The notes beneath the pieces are model-generated. The model was given only the letters and a program-made list of their open reading frames with translations, had not been told where the DNA came from and did not search any database. 41,425 nucleotides of DNA from a virus, in IMG/VR virus record IMGVR_UViG_3300035034_001720, positions 1 through 41,425 of that record; one strand, 5' to 3'. The position numbers and the translations under genes were made by a program. Positions 8,222 to 15,573 of this stretch are shown here, piece by piece; positions within the stretch are counted from its first letter, which is position 1; each line of letters starts with the position of its first letter.

Positions 8222-9460
8222 ATGGCGGATAATGAAAACCAAGACGTATTACGGGTCCTGTTAGATGAGCCGATCACCCCGGACACCGAGGCAAAGGTAA
8301 CGTCGAAATTCACTAAAGCCCGCTCCACGGTGGGCGACTTTGCCCGGTTGGTGTCGGGTAACGGCTATGACTTCCGGGCGTTCCCCTCCCCCGTTCAAGC
8401 CGTGGCTCATGCCCGAACTCCGCTGATCCCGATGCTTATCTCAGTGGTGCCCCCGGACAATTTCCCCACCGGCGAAACCTCTACGAAAAAAGTCCATGCG
8501 CCAATGGAACAGGATGTGGCGCTCACGACCATGACCGAGCGTTTCCGGCCCCAAGCCGGTGGTGCCAGAAACATCACACGCATCATCCCCACGAGTCCTG
8601 AACGGGCGGAGCGAATTGACGCCTTGCGCCAACAGCTTGAGGACGATGAAAATCTGAGCGCTGAGGATAAAGCAGAGATCCGAAGGGAAGTTACCGATCT
8701 CCAGCGCGCCGCACGGTACATTGAAGTCGAAGTGCCGGAAAGCACTCCAGCCGGTCAAGAGCAACAAATCGAACGCACCGATGAGTATTTGCGTGGGATG
8801 CGGAACCGGTACGAAGATTTCCAGCGGTCGTCCCGTGAATCACGCAGTCGTATCGCTACTTTGAACACCCCAATCACAGGGCCTAATCGTCGTGAACGCA
8901 AAGACCCTTTTGCCGACAACCACGAGATCAAAGACGCCCGTAAACGGCAAGTAGCCGACGACCTTGATTACCTTCGGGAGCAAGCTCTTAGGATGCGGGA
9001 GATGCCGCCCCTGTTTATGTACGTCAACCCTACGACCTTTTCCCGGACCTACGAACATATCGTATCCGACGCAAACAAAGTGCGTCACGGCTTCAGTATC
9101 GAAAACTGGGGCGAACAAATGCCCAAGATCCAAGCTACTGGACAAGTGGGAGCCTTCTACGTCAACGATAAGGACAAGCTAGGGCGAGGGTCTGGCGGTC
9201 TTGCTGTAGGGTCACGTAAGGGGTCTTACGCTTACCAGCAGTTCCTCTCCCTCTATCAAGTGTACCGAAGCAACGGTTACATTTACAACACGCAACAAAG
9301 GATCTCCCTTGTGGGGGCGATCTCCATTTTTTACGACGGCACTATTTACACGGGTTCTTTCGACTCTTTTTCGATCACGCAATCCGAAGACAAGCCGTTC
9401 ACGTTCGATTACAATTTCGCTTTCACCGTCCGTTTCGAACAATCCATGAAGAGCATTTAA
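8222..9460 (+). CDS. Tail/baseplate initiator-like structural protein (long paralogue)
   Basis: This is a 412-residue protein. I chose ATG 8222, which lies ten bases after the previous stop, with a GGGAAC sequence upstream. The frame is open further upstream but would overlap the previous gene by nearly 300 bases. Residues 1-120 are a poorly structured N-terminal extension. Residues about 120-250 are charged and helical. Residues about 255-412 are the beta-rich domain shared with the protein encoded before it (M-Y-V-N-P-T, W-G-E-Q-M, N-G-Y-I-Y-N-T, ending F-x-F-x-Y-N-F-A-F-T-V). The duplication suggests two nested or stacked rings at the tube-baseplate junction. Its stop shares the A of the next start (TAATG), coupling translation to the unknown tandem family that follows. 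Confidence 0.72.
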   Translation: MADNENQDVLRVLLDEPITPDTEAKVTSKFTKARSTVGDFARLVSGNGYDFRAFPSPVQAVAHARTPLIPMLISVVPPDNFPTGETSTKKVHAPMEQDVALTTMTERFRPQAGGARNITRIIPTSPERAERIDALRQQLEDDENLSAEDKAEIRREVTDLQRAARYIEVEVPESTPAGQEQQIERTDEYLRGMRNRYEDFQRSSRESRSRIATLNTPITGPNRRERKDPFADNHEIKDARKRQVADDLDYLREQALRMREMPPLFMYVNPTTFSRTYEHIVSDANKVRHGFSIENWGEQMPKIQATGQVGAFYVNDKDKLGRGSGGLAVGSRKGSYAYQQFLSLYQVYRSNGYIYNTQQRISLVGAISIFYDGTIYTGSFDSFSITQSEDKPFTFDYNFAFTVRFEQSMKSI

Positions 9461-9876
9461 TGCCCCTCCTCTTGTCCAAAGAGCATTACCGGCCCGGCGA
9501 ACTTCTTGTGTATGGGTTTGCAACCTATGAGCATTGGGAAGGTGAGCTTGAGCCGTCATTCATGTTTCGCCTTGGTACCTATGAAAAGTCGGAAACCTTG
9601 TCCGACACGGGAAAGACCCGACACCTCATAGCCATGAAAGCTAGCATGTACTGCAAGGCGTCCAGTTACGCCGGTAATCGGTTTTACGTACCTACGGGAG
9701 CGCTTAGTCAAGTGGGGTGTGAAAGTCTTTTAGGGGCCGTGTGCGGGCCTCTGAACTGTGACGACCCTTACGAGATGAAAGCCTACCTCAAGCAAGTGAT
9801 CAAAAAGTACCGTTCCCGCTTCCGAGACGATATTATGCAATTAGCCCTTTGCCTTGTGAGTAGCGAGGACGAGTGA
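9460..9876 (+). CDS. Tandem paralogue family, member 1 (unknown function)
   Basis: This 138-residue protein is the first of four consecutive related genes. It begins M-P-L-L, then R-P-G-E-L-L-V-Y. The C-terminal signature near residues 99-122 is D-D-P-Y-E-M-K-A-Y-L-K-Q-V-I-K-K-Y-R. The next three proteins carry versions of both ends. An 18-base stretch in this signature (tacctcaagcaagtgatc, 9784-9801) is identical in member 2, so those two duplicated most recently. The middle (about residues 25-95) is beta-rich, with several Tyr and Cys and no catalytic motif I recognise. The start overlaps the previous stop (TAATG). The function is unknown. Location inside the late tail operon argues for expression with the virion proteins, but it could equally be a co-expressed accessory gene. 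Confidence 0.8.
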   Translation: MPLLLSKEHYRPGELLVYGFATYEHWEGELEPSFMFRLGTYEKSETLSDTGKTRHLIAMKASMYCKASSYAGNRFYVPTGALSQVGCESLLGAVCGPLNCDDPYEMKAYLKQVIKKYRSRFRDDIMQLALCLVSSEDE

Positions 9877-9877
9877 T

Positions 9878-10360
9878 ATGCCTCTGATCCGCAAAAAAGA
9901 ACGGTTTCGCAAAGGCGACTTGATCGTCTGGTATTCCATCGACTTTGAAGAGGTCGAAGAAAGTATCGGTAGCCCTTTGCAGGTCTATCCGTTCTGTGAG
10001 GTGTCGGTCGGTATTTACCAAGGGGTTGTTCTGGGCAATCCACACCCATTTTGGGTGGGCTTGGGGACTACAGAGGGGCTTACCTTTATCCGGGCGGACG
10101 AACGTGGTTCGTTATATTTCGAAGCAAAAGATTATGCCGGTGCTTTATTTTACCCCCACCCTGACCAAAGTAAGTGGTCGTTTTTAGAGGTCATTGATTC
10201 CGAACTGATCTTGGGCACCGTGTGTGGTACTTTAGAATGCTCAGATCCTTATGAGGTGCGGTCTTACCTCAAGCAAGTGATCCAACAGTACCGACCGTTT
10301 TTCATCGAAGAAATGACGCTGATGCTTCGGGATATTTGGGACGAGGACGAGGAGATCTGA
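9878..10360 (+). CDS. Tandem paralogue family, member 2 (unknown function)
   Basis: This 160-residue protein is the second of four tandem relatives, starting one base after the previous stop (TGATATG). It opens M-P-L-I-R-K-K-E-R-F-R-K-G-D-L-I-V. It carries the family signature S-D-P-Y-E-V-R-S-Y-L-K-Q-V-I-Q-Q-Y near residues 125-145, after a C-G-x-L-x-C segment (TVCGTLEC) that also occurs in member 1 (AVCGPLNC). The C-terminus is a short acidic tail ending DEDEEI. The two C-G-x-L-x-C cysteines might bind metal or form a disulphide, but members 3 and 4 lack them. That makes a conserved metal site unlikely for the whole family. No known domain is recognised. Confidence 0.8.
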   Translation: MPLIRKKERFRKGDLIVWYSIDFEEVEESIGSPLQVYPFCEVSVGIYQGVVLGNPHPFWVGLGTTEGLTFIRADERGSLYFEAKDYAGALFYPHPDQSKWSFLEVIDSELILGTVCGTLECSDPYEVRSYLKQVIQQYRPFFIEEMTLMLRDIWDEDEEI

Positions 10361-10361
10361 T

Positions 10362-10790
10362 ATGTCAATACTCATCGACAAGTCGAAGGTCCAAGTAGAT
10401 GATTTCCTCGTCGAAGTCTACATCATGTGTATCCCCAAAGAGGGTGATCCCGTCCCACGTATCGTCGAACTCACCCTGTTGCAGTTTGTCGGCTTTGATG
10501 ATTTCATAACGGATAAAGATCACGTCGTCACGAGGTTGGGTACGTTACATTTCACCCCATACCGAGGGGGTGGGTTCAGCGGCGTGCATTACGTTTCACA
10601 TTCGGGCGTGTATAGGCACTATGCGACGGAAGAACGCATCATGGGTGTGATTCCGGGCGGTATAGATCATCTTGACACGTATACCGTTAAGCAGTACCTT
10701 CGCCGGGTTGCAAAAGGGTACCATTCTTACCTGTACGATCTTTCGATGAAAAAATGGTACGATCGCTATTGCGAGACTGAGGATCAATAA
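10362..10790 (+). CDS. Tandem paralogue family, member 3 (unknown function)
   Basis: This 142-residue protein is the third of the four tandem relatives. It starts M-S-I-L-I-D-K-S-K-V-Q-V-D-D-F-L-V-E-V, matching the opening of its neighbours (K-x-R-x-x-D-x-x-V). The family C-terminal signature is diverged here to L-D-T-Y-T-V-K-Q-Y-L-R-R-V-A-K-G-Y-H-S-Y-L-Y-D. It is followed by W-Y-D-R-Y, which is closest to member 4 (W-F-D-D-F). Members 3 and 4 therefore form one sub-pair, and members 1 and 2 the other. The gene starts one base after the previous stop. There is no recognised domain, signal peptide or membrane segment. Confidence 0.78.
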   Translation: MSILIDKSKVQVDDFLVEVYIMCIPKEGDPVPRIVELTLLQFVGFDDFITDKDHVVTRLGTLHFTPYRGGGFSGVHYVSHSGVYRHYATEERIMGVIPGGIDHLDTYTVKQYLRRVAKGYHSYLYDLSMKKWYDRYCETEDQ

Positions 10791-11234
10791 ATGCCTTTAC
10801 TAGTGCAAGGGAAAATCAGACCCTGCGATTGGGTGGTTGAGGTGTTTCCCGTCCATTCAGGGAGGGAACTAGGCAACGGCATGATCCGGTTTACTTCCGA
10901 TCATAGGGTCCAACTCCTTTTGACTTACATAACCCGTAAATGTATCCCCCGCAGTCCGAGCGAACGGGGCATGTTGGTAGGGGATCGAAAAAGGAGCATT
11001 GAAGTGATGCCTTGCAGTGGTGGGATACGGGGCTACGAGGCTAAGTCCTATGTGCGGGATGCTCAGTTGATAAACCCCAAGAATTGTTTGGGGAAAATGC
11101 TAGGTAAACCCCCTGCGGACCCTTACGAAATGTCGTGTTACCTGAAAAGGGTCGCTTCCTATTATCACAGCGTATTGTATGATATAGCTTCCAAAGATTG
11201 GTTTGACGACTTTCAAAAGCGGGAAGACGCATGA
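10791..11234 (+). CDS. Tandem paralogue family, member 4 (unknown function)
   Basis: This 147-residue protein is the last of the four tandem relatives. It starts directly after the TAA of member 3 and its own TGA overlaps the ATG of the cREC gene (ATGA). The N-terminus M-P-L-L-V-Q-G-K-I-R-P-C-D-W-V-V-E-V fits the family opening. The C-terminus A-D-P-Y-E-M-S-C-Y-L-K-R-V-A-S-Y-Y-H-S-V-L-Y-D-I-A-S-K-D-W-F fits the family signature. The middle is basic and holds several Cys that are not conserved in the others. Direct coupling to cREC is the only functional hint: it may be part of the same response, but this is inference. Confidence 0.78.
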   Translation: MPLLVQGKIRPCDWVVEVFPVHSGRELGNGMIRFTSDHRVQLLLTYITRKCIPRSPSERGMLVGDRKRSIEVMPCSGGIRGYEAKSYVRDAQLINPKNCLGKMLGKPPADPYEMSCYLKRVASYYHSVLYDIASKDWFDDFQKREDA

Positions 11235-11530
11235 GCTACGCCCTTTACATCGACGACGAGCGCAGCCCTAAGACCGAGCGTGATTGGGTGGTGGTTCGTA
11301 CCTATAATGCGTTTGTAACGACTATCGAGGAACGGGGGATGCCTGAACACATTTCCTTCGACCACGACCTCGGTGAAGACGAGCCAACTGGATACGACTG
11401 TGCTAAATGGCTGGTGGAGCAGGGTTACGTTCCGCAAAGCTATAATGTCCACAGTGCAAATCCAGTTGGTGCGGAAAACATTCGCGGGTTGTTGGATAAT
11501 TGGATCCGTTTCAACCGGGAAAACGATTAA
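11231..11530 (+). CDS. cREC-type receiver-domain protein (predicted cyclic-phosphate processing)
   Basis: This 99-residue single-domain protein resembles response-regulator receivers but carries the hallmarks of the cREC group. These are the acidic start I7-D8-D9-E10-R11, W19 and R23-T24, the I41-S-F-D44-H45-D46-L-G core, the T53-G-Y-D56 segment followed by a W-L-V helix, and the V73-H74-S75-A-N77-P-V-G-x-x-N83-I ending. Comparative genomics has proposed that cREC proteins process cyclic phosphate ends during RNA repair; as far as I know this prediction is not biochemically proven. The gene overlaps the previous stop (ATGA) and lies inside a tail operon, far from the RNA ligase and phosphatase genes at 38686-40917. 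No histidine kinase is nearby, so a two-component signalling role is unlikely. Confidence 0.85.
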   Translation: MSYALYIDDERSPKTERDWVVVRTYNAFVTTIEERGMPEHISFDHDLGEDEPTGYDCAKWLVEQGYVPQSYNVHSANPVGAENIRGLLDNWIRFNREND

Positions 11531-11543
11531 CCAGTTAGCCGCC

Positions 11544-11714
11544 TTGCTCTTGATTGAATCAATCGCCCTCGCCCTCCTTGGCCCCGCATCAACTGGCATT
11601 CTCATCGCAGGAAAAGCATGGCCTAACAGCACGTTTTCCAAGGTGCTGTTCTATTTTTTGGTGCTGTTTTTGGGGTGGGCGTCTTTCGAGCTTCACCTGA
11701 TCTCGATCACATAA
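11544..11714 (+). CDS. Possible small two-helix membrane protein (start uncertain)
   Basis: An open frame after the cREC gene encodes two clear hydrophobic helices (LLLIESIALALLGPASTGIL and VLFYFLVLFLGWASF) with a short polar loop, ending TAA 11712-11714. I placed the start at TTG 11544; TTG 11550 and ATG 11445 are alternatives. The ATG would overlap the cREC gene by 86 bases, and no good ribosome site precedes any of them. The amphipathic two-helix layout and size would fit a small holin-like or accessory membrane protein, but with no adjacent endolysin gene I do not call it a holin. The hydrophobic composition is more coherent than chance, which is the main support. Confidence 0.45.
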   Translation: MLLIESIALALLGPASTGILIAGKAWPNSTFSKVLFYFLVLFLGWASFELHLISIT

Positions 11715-11716
11715 TG

Positions 11717-11742
11717 CGTCTATATGTTGCTCCGTATAGACG
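11717..11742 (+). promoter_or_regulatory. Perfect 8-bp inverted repeat in the leader of the hub gene
   Basis: CGTCTATA (11717-11724) and TATAGACG (11735-11742) are perfect reverse complements separated by ten bases. They sit 35 bases before the hub start. No T-run follows, so this is not a standard intrinsic terminator. It could be an operator, an mRNA processing hairpin or part of a promoter. The right arm overlaps the motif AGACGAAC, which recurs in other leaders. Confidence 0.45.
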
Positions 11743-11745
11743 AAC
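11738..11745 (+). promoter_or_regulatory. Candidate leader motif A[GT]ACG[AT]A[CT] (AGACGAAC)
   Basis: AGACGAAC lies 32 bases upstream of the hub ATG at 11777. Close variants occur upstream of three other transcription-unit starts, at 38659-38666, 40941-40948 and 40963-40970. The motif was found by eye; function as a promoter element is inferred. Confidence 0.25.
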
Positions 11746-11776
11746 ATGAACGGTTGAGTTTAGTGAGTGGAGCAGC

Positions 11777-14700
11777 ATGTTTCAAGGTACGTACAAGGCT
11801 AACAGGCGTCCAGTAGTTACTACTGCACCGGACTGTCTGGTCTATATCAACGGCGAACTGAGCCTTCCTAGCGGTTCGAACCCCAACCGCCGTGTTGATC
11901 TACAACCCATGCTGGTTTCCGTAAGTGTCAACGTCGGCACGCAAGGCGGCTCCGGGTCTGCTTCCCTCGAACTCCATATCCCCGAACATTATCTGGACGA
12001 TATTTACGTGGGCGGCAAGCTGACTCTGACGACCATGATGGAAGTCCAGATTTACATGAAAGGCCACTTCACAGTTGGTGGTGCGCCACAGTTTTACCCT
12101 GTGTTCTGGGGTATCGTGACGTCGGTCAACGAATCTTACAGCGCCGGTGAACATACCGTATCCCTTTCGTGTAGCGATATTCTGTATTGGTGGGAGATCC
12201 AACAGATTGCGCACAACCCTTCTTGGATGGCGTCACGAGACGACCAGCAACAGCGATTCAACTTGGAGGGTAGTGTCTTCACCCGGAAAAACCCTTTCGC
12301 GGTCCTGTATTCGCTTGCTCGGAACGTGTACGGCGATTCGATGAACATGCGGAACCTGAGCCTCACGGGGCAAGACGAACGTTCCGAACCTTCCCCCGAA
12401 GAAAACCGTCGCTTAATGGCGTATTGGTCTTTGCGTTGGGGCCGTATTGCTAACTCCCTTCGAATGTACGGTCCGACCGGCGAAGTTTTGCAGGGGGATG
12501 CTCTTGATTTCGCGATCAACCCTAGAAAGTTTCTGAAAGGCAAAAGGGGTCAAGCCGCCAAAAATGAAGGCACCTTTTTCGATGCTTTCAAACAAGGGGA
12601 CATTGACTTCGCCAATATCACACCCTTTGCGTTGGTCTTTTCCAAGATGCAATCAATGGAGATGACCAACTCGGAGTTCGAAACCAAGCTCAATGTAGCA
12701 AACCAAGTCAAGGAGGCCATCGGTTACGAGTTCTTCATGGACGTGACGGGTGAGTTGATCTTCAAGCCTCCATTCTACAATATGGACGTGCGGCCCAATT
12801 ATCCCGTATCGTGGATCCGTGACCTTGATGTGATCTCGTGGAACTTCGCGGAAAACCCCCCGGACGCCACATTTGTCGAAGCGACCGGTTTTCGTTTCCG
12901 GGGCCAGCAAGTGGGAATGGGCGACGAGATCCAACCCAAAGCTACGTATGTGGACTACCGCCTCGTGCAAAAGTTCGGGTGGAAGCCCGGTAGCTTTTCA
13001 TCTGAATTCGTTGGTGGGGATGCTTACGGCGGTCCCAAGGCTTTGTTCTACTACCTCGTGGATGTCCTCGACCGCCAGAACTCACGGGTCAACAATGGTA
13101 CCGTGACGATCCCTTTACGCCCGGAGCTTCGGTTGGGATACCCGGTGTATGTCGAAGGCCGTGACGCCTATTACTACATCGAGTCCCTGACACATACCTT
13201 TTCTTACGGGTCCAGATGTACAACACAGGCCACTTTGATGGCCCGGCGTCAGAAGTTTTACGGGGATTTCGGTCGATGGGAAACGGAAAATCAAGAGCCG
13301 CAACCGGGCGATATTGCTGATCCGGGCACTGTCCCCCAGAACATGTACAAGCGTAACATTGATCCGGTGTCGGGTACGCCCGAAGGGGACCGCAACGTCA
13401 TCCTGACCTATTTCCCGGAAAAGGCCCTTGACGAATACGGCAAAGTCGAGACGTTTGAGGATCAAGCAGCCAAAGCGGACGATACCGAGGTCTTGATGCG
13501 CAACCTCGTGAACCTCCGGTCACAGTTTGGCACCAACGGGCCGAACAAATACATGTACATGGTTGATCCGAACCGTGACACACCCCACGATTCCGACGAC
13601 AATGGCAAGCGTAATCGGGGACCCCTCATGCATATCGAAGCGGACCCCAAGATTGACATTGATGAGGAAGGCCGTAAAATAGAAGTGAACGCTACGACTT
13701 TCCCGGTGTCCGATGAACGTGGGTACGAGGTTGTGGGGACTTATGAATATGGTCGCCGCGTCTCACTTAATTCGAAAGGTTTCATTTTCGACAAGCAAGA
13801 GGATGATATCCGGGCGGAAGGGCTACTCAGTATGGAGCCTGATCACCAACGTGGAGGAACCACGACCCCCAACCAGTCTGAAGACCGTAGCAACCAAGCA
13901 GCTTCGGCACACAAGGTAGATCCGAGTAAAGACAAGAACTTTATGGTCGATCCCAACAACTACGGGCGGATGCTTACGGAAGTGCGTCCTCCTAGTCTGG
14001 GGGCCGCAGACCTTGCGGGTATGGCCCAGACCGAGGCGGCCCGTCTTGCGGACGCTTTCAAGGGTTCGGTAGGTCCCGGTACACCTTCTGGGGATACAGG
14101 CACCTCTTCGAATTGGGAGGGCTATAACGGTGAACAGCCGGGAGTGACTCGAACCCCCACAACGGCCCAAAGTAAATGGGGCCGTACCTTTGCGTACAAC
14201 AGTAACGTGGGGCGTTGGCGGGGGACAATCCGTTCGGTGCGTGAACGCTTGGGCTATTCCGAAGAGACTTACCCAGATGAAGTGATCCTCGCCTTTATCC
14301 ACACAGAAAGCGCCGGTGATGCGAGTGCCCGGCGTACAAATGTGGATAAAGATGGGAACGAATCGTTGTCACAATTCGTGGGCTTGTTGCAGATCGGAAA
14401 AGATAACGCCGCCGATCATGGGCGTAAGAATACGGATTTCATGGGCAACCCGGAACTGTCAATCCAACATTTCCTAGAATATCAGGATGAATACAAAGAT
14501 CGCCACAATGGTGATCCCAGAAAACAGGCCATCCTCTGGAAAGGCGGTCCGGGTACGCTGAAAGCCTACAACCGTCAAGAGGCGGCGGGGCAGACCGACC
14601 AACAGTTGGAGCATTGGTTGGCGAATTACCCTCCGGGTAAGACGAAGATCAATAAAGCGGGTGAGGAAGTAGCTGTCAATTGGGGCGTTGATGAGTACGC

Positions 14701-15382
14701 AAGCCGTGTAAAGGCGGCCAGCCGGGTGTGGAATACAGCACTTGAAAAAGAACCGGCAGGGCCTACCGAAGAAGAAACCGAAGATGCCAGTGCCGCAGGC
14801 GGATCAGCAGCGGATAGTGTGGCGGCACAGGCCGCAAACCTTATTGATGAGGCGAACGATCCGGTGGCTTCCAAAAGAATTAACCGGGTGGGCCTCCCTT
14901 CGGAAGAGAATGAGGCCCGTGTACAGTTGGAACTGTTTGGACAACGACTCCAAGAAAACAGGTCACAAGGGATCAATGCGCTTCCGTCCGACCTTAAACC
15001 ACCTCGTGATCCCTCAGTGATTCCGGTCGTCACGACGTTCCTTCGGGACTTGTATCAGAGCGCATTTCAGAAAGGTAAGACCCGTGAGGCTGAGTTACGC
15101 GGTGAAACAAAGCAGGTTCCTCGGGTGCCCGATGCCGCGTCAATCCCGACGTCTACCCCCTCGGAAAAGGAATTTGTAGACTCGCCCCTCAGTCGTAAAG
15201 AGGTGAAGGACGCCTTGGACAGTGGTGAGACCGTGTCCAGCCTTTTCCGCGAGGATGGAGCCGTTGAGCAGCTCCGCGAAAAATTTAGGAATTCTAAGAA
15301 CACCGCCGAACAATCGATCGAAGATGCTGGATCCGCACTTTCGAATCTTACTCCTAACCCCACTACGGATGACGACGAATGA
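11777..15382 (+). CDS. Baseplate hub protein with internal lytic transglycosylase domain
   Basis: At 1,201 residues this combines a tail hub with a peptidoglycan-cutting enzyme. The N-terminal ~480 residues are beta-rich. They resemble hub proteins of the gp27/gpD type: a G-S-A-S-L-E-L-H-I-P strand pair, F-W-G-I-V-T-S-V, then S-L-S-C-S-D and W-W-E-I. Residues about 480-800 are linker-like. Residues about 815-960 form an SLT-type transglycosylase, with catalytic Glu in F-I-H-T-E844-S-A-G-D-A-S, the G869-L-L-Q-I motif (usual G-L-M-Q), and K-A-Y-N-R near the end (usual A-Y-N-A-G). Residues 1000-1201 are charged and largely disordered. Such domains let the injection device breach the cell wall. 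The gene has its own leader (inverted repeat and AGACGAAC), so it may start a transcript. The next gene overlaps by four bases. Confidence 0.85.
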   Translation: MFQGTYKANRRPVVTTAPDCLVYINGELSLPSGSNPNRRVDLQPMLVSVSVNVGTQGGSGSASLELHIPEHYLDDIYVGGKLTLTTMMEVQIYMKGHFTVGGAPQFYPVFWGIVTSVNESYSAGEHTVSLSCSDILYWWEIQQIAHNPSWMASRDDQQQRFNLEGSVFTRKNPFAVLYSLARNVYGDSMNMRNLSLTGQDERSEPSPEENRRLMAYWSLRWGRIANSLRMYGPTGEVLQGDALDFAINPRKFLKGKRGQAAKNEGTFFDAFKQGDIDFANITPFALVFSKMQSMEMTNSEFETKLNVANQVKEAIGYEFFMDVTGELIFKPPFYNMDVRPNYPVSWIRDLDVISWNFAENPPDATFVEATGFRFRGQQVGMGDEIQPKATYVDYRLVQKFGWKPGSFSSEFVGGDAYGGPKALFYYLVDVLDRQNSRVNNGTVTIPLRPELRLGYPVYVEGRDAYYYIESLTHTFSYGSRCTTQATLMARRQKFYGDFGRWETENQEPQPGDIADPGTVPQNMYKRNIDPVSGTPEGDRNVILTYFPEKALDEYGKVETFEDQAAKADDTEVLMRNLVNLRSQFGTNGPNKYMYMVDPNRDTPHDSDDNGKRNRGPLMHIEADPKIDIDEEGRKIEVNATTFPVSDERGYEVVGTYEYGRRVSLNSKGFIFDKQEDDIRAEGLLSMEPDHQRGGTTTPNQSEDRSNQAASAHKVDPSKDKNFMVDPNNYGRMLTEVRPPSLGAADLAGMAQTEAARLADAFKGSVGPGTPSGDTGTSSNWEGYNGEQPGVTRTPTTAQSKWGRTFAYNSNVGRWRGTIRSVRERLGYSEETYPDEVILAFIHTESAGDASARRTNVDKDGNESLSQFVGLLQIGKDNAADHGRKNTDFMGNPELSIQHFLEYQDEYKDRHNGDPRKQAILWKGGPGTLKAYNRQEAAGQTDQQLEHWLANYPPGKTKINKAGEEVAVNWGVDEYASRVKAASRVWNTALEKEPAGPTEEETEDASAAGGSAADSVAAQAANLIDEANDPVASKRINRVGLPSEENEARVQLELFGQRLQENRSQGINALPSDLKPPRDPSVIPVVTTFLRDLYQSAFQKGKTREAELRGETKQVPRVPDAASIPTSTPSEKEFVDSPLSRKEVKDALDSGETVSSLFREDGAVEQLREKFRNSKNTAEQSIEDAGSALSNLTPNPTTDDDE

Positions 15383-15570
15383 GCCTTTGGACTACAGACC
15401 CCAAGACTAAAAGCGCCCTCGAAGATATTGACCCAAACTCTTTCGACCCGGATGCGGTGACAAAAGCACTAGAGGACGGCGGTGCGGAGGAGCTTGAGCG
15501 CAAGATCAAGGCTGCGCAAGAGCCTTACCAACGTAAGCATAATCAATGGCCACACAAGCGGAGATATTGA
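15379..15570 (+). CDS. Small charged protein of 63 residues, unknown
   Basis: The ATG at 15379 overlaps the TGA of the hub gene (ATGA), and the gene ends four bases before the spike gene, so it is tightly coupled to both. The protein is rich in Asp, Glu, Lys and Arg and probably helical in the middle (VTKALEDGGAEELERKIKAA). It has no membrane segment and no recognised motif. Its location between hub and spike suggests a baseplate chaperone or minor structural component; that is inference from position. Confidence 0.65.
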   Translation: MSLWTTDPKTKSALEDIDPNSFDPDAVTKALEDGGAEELERKIKAAQEPYQRKHNQWPHKRRY

Positions 15571-15573
15571 CCG

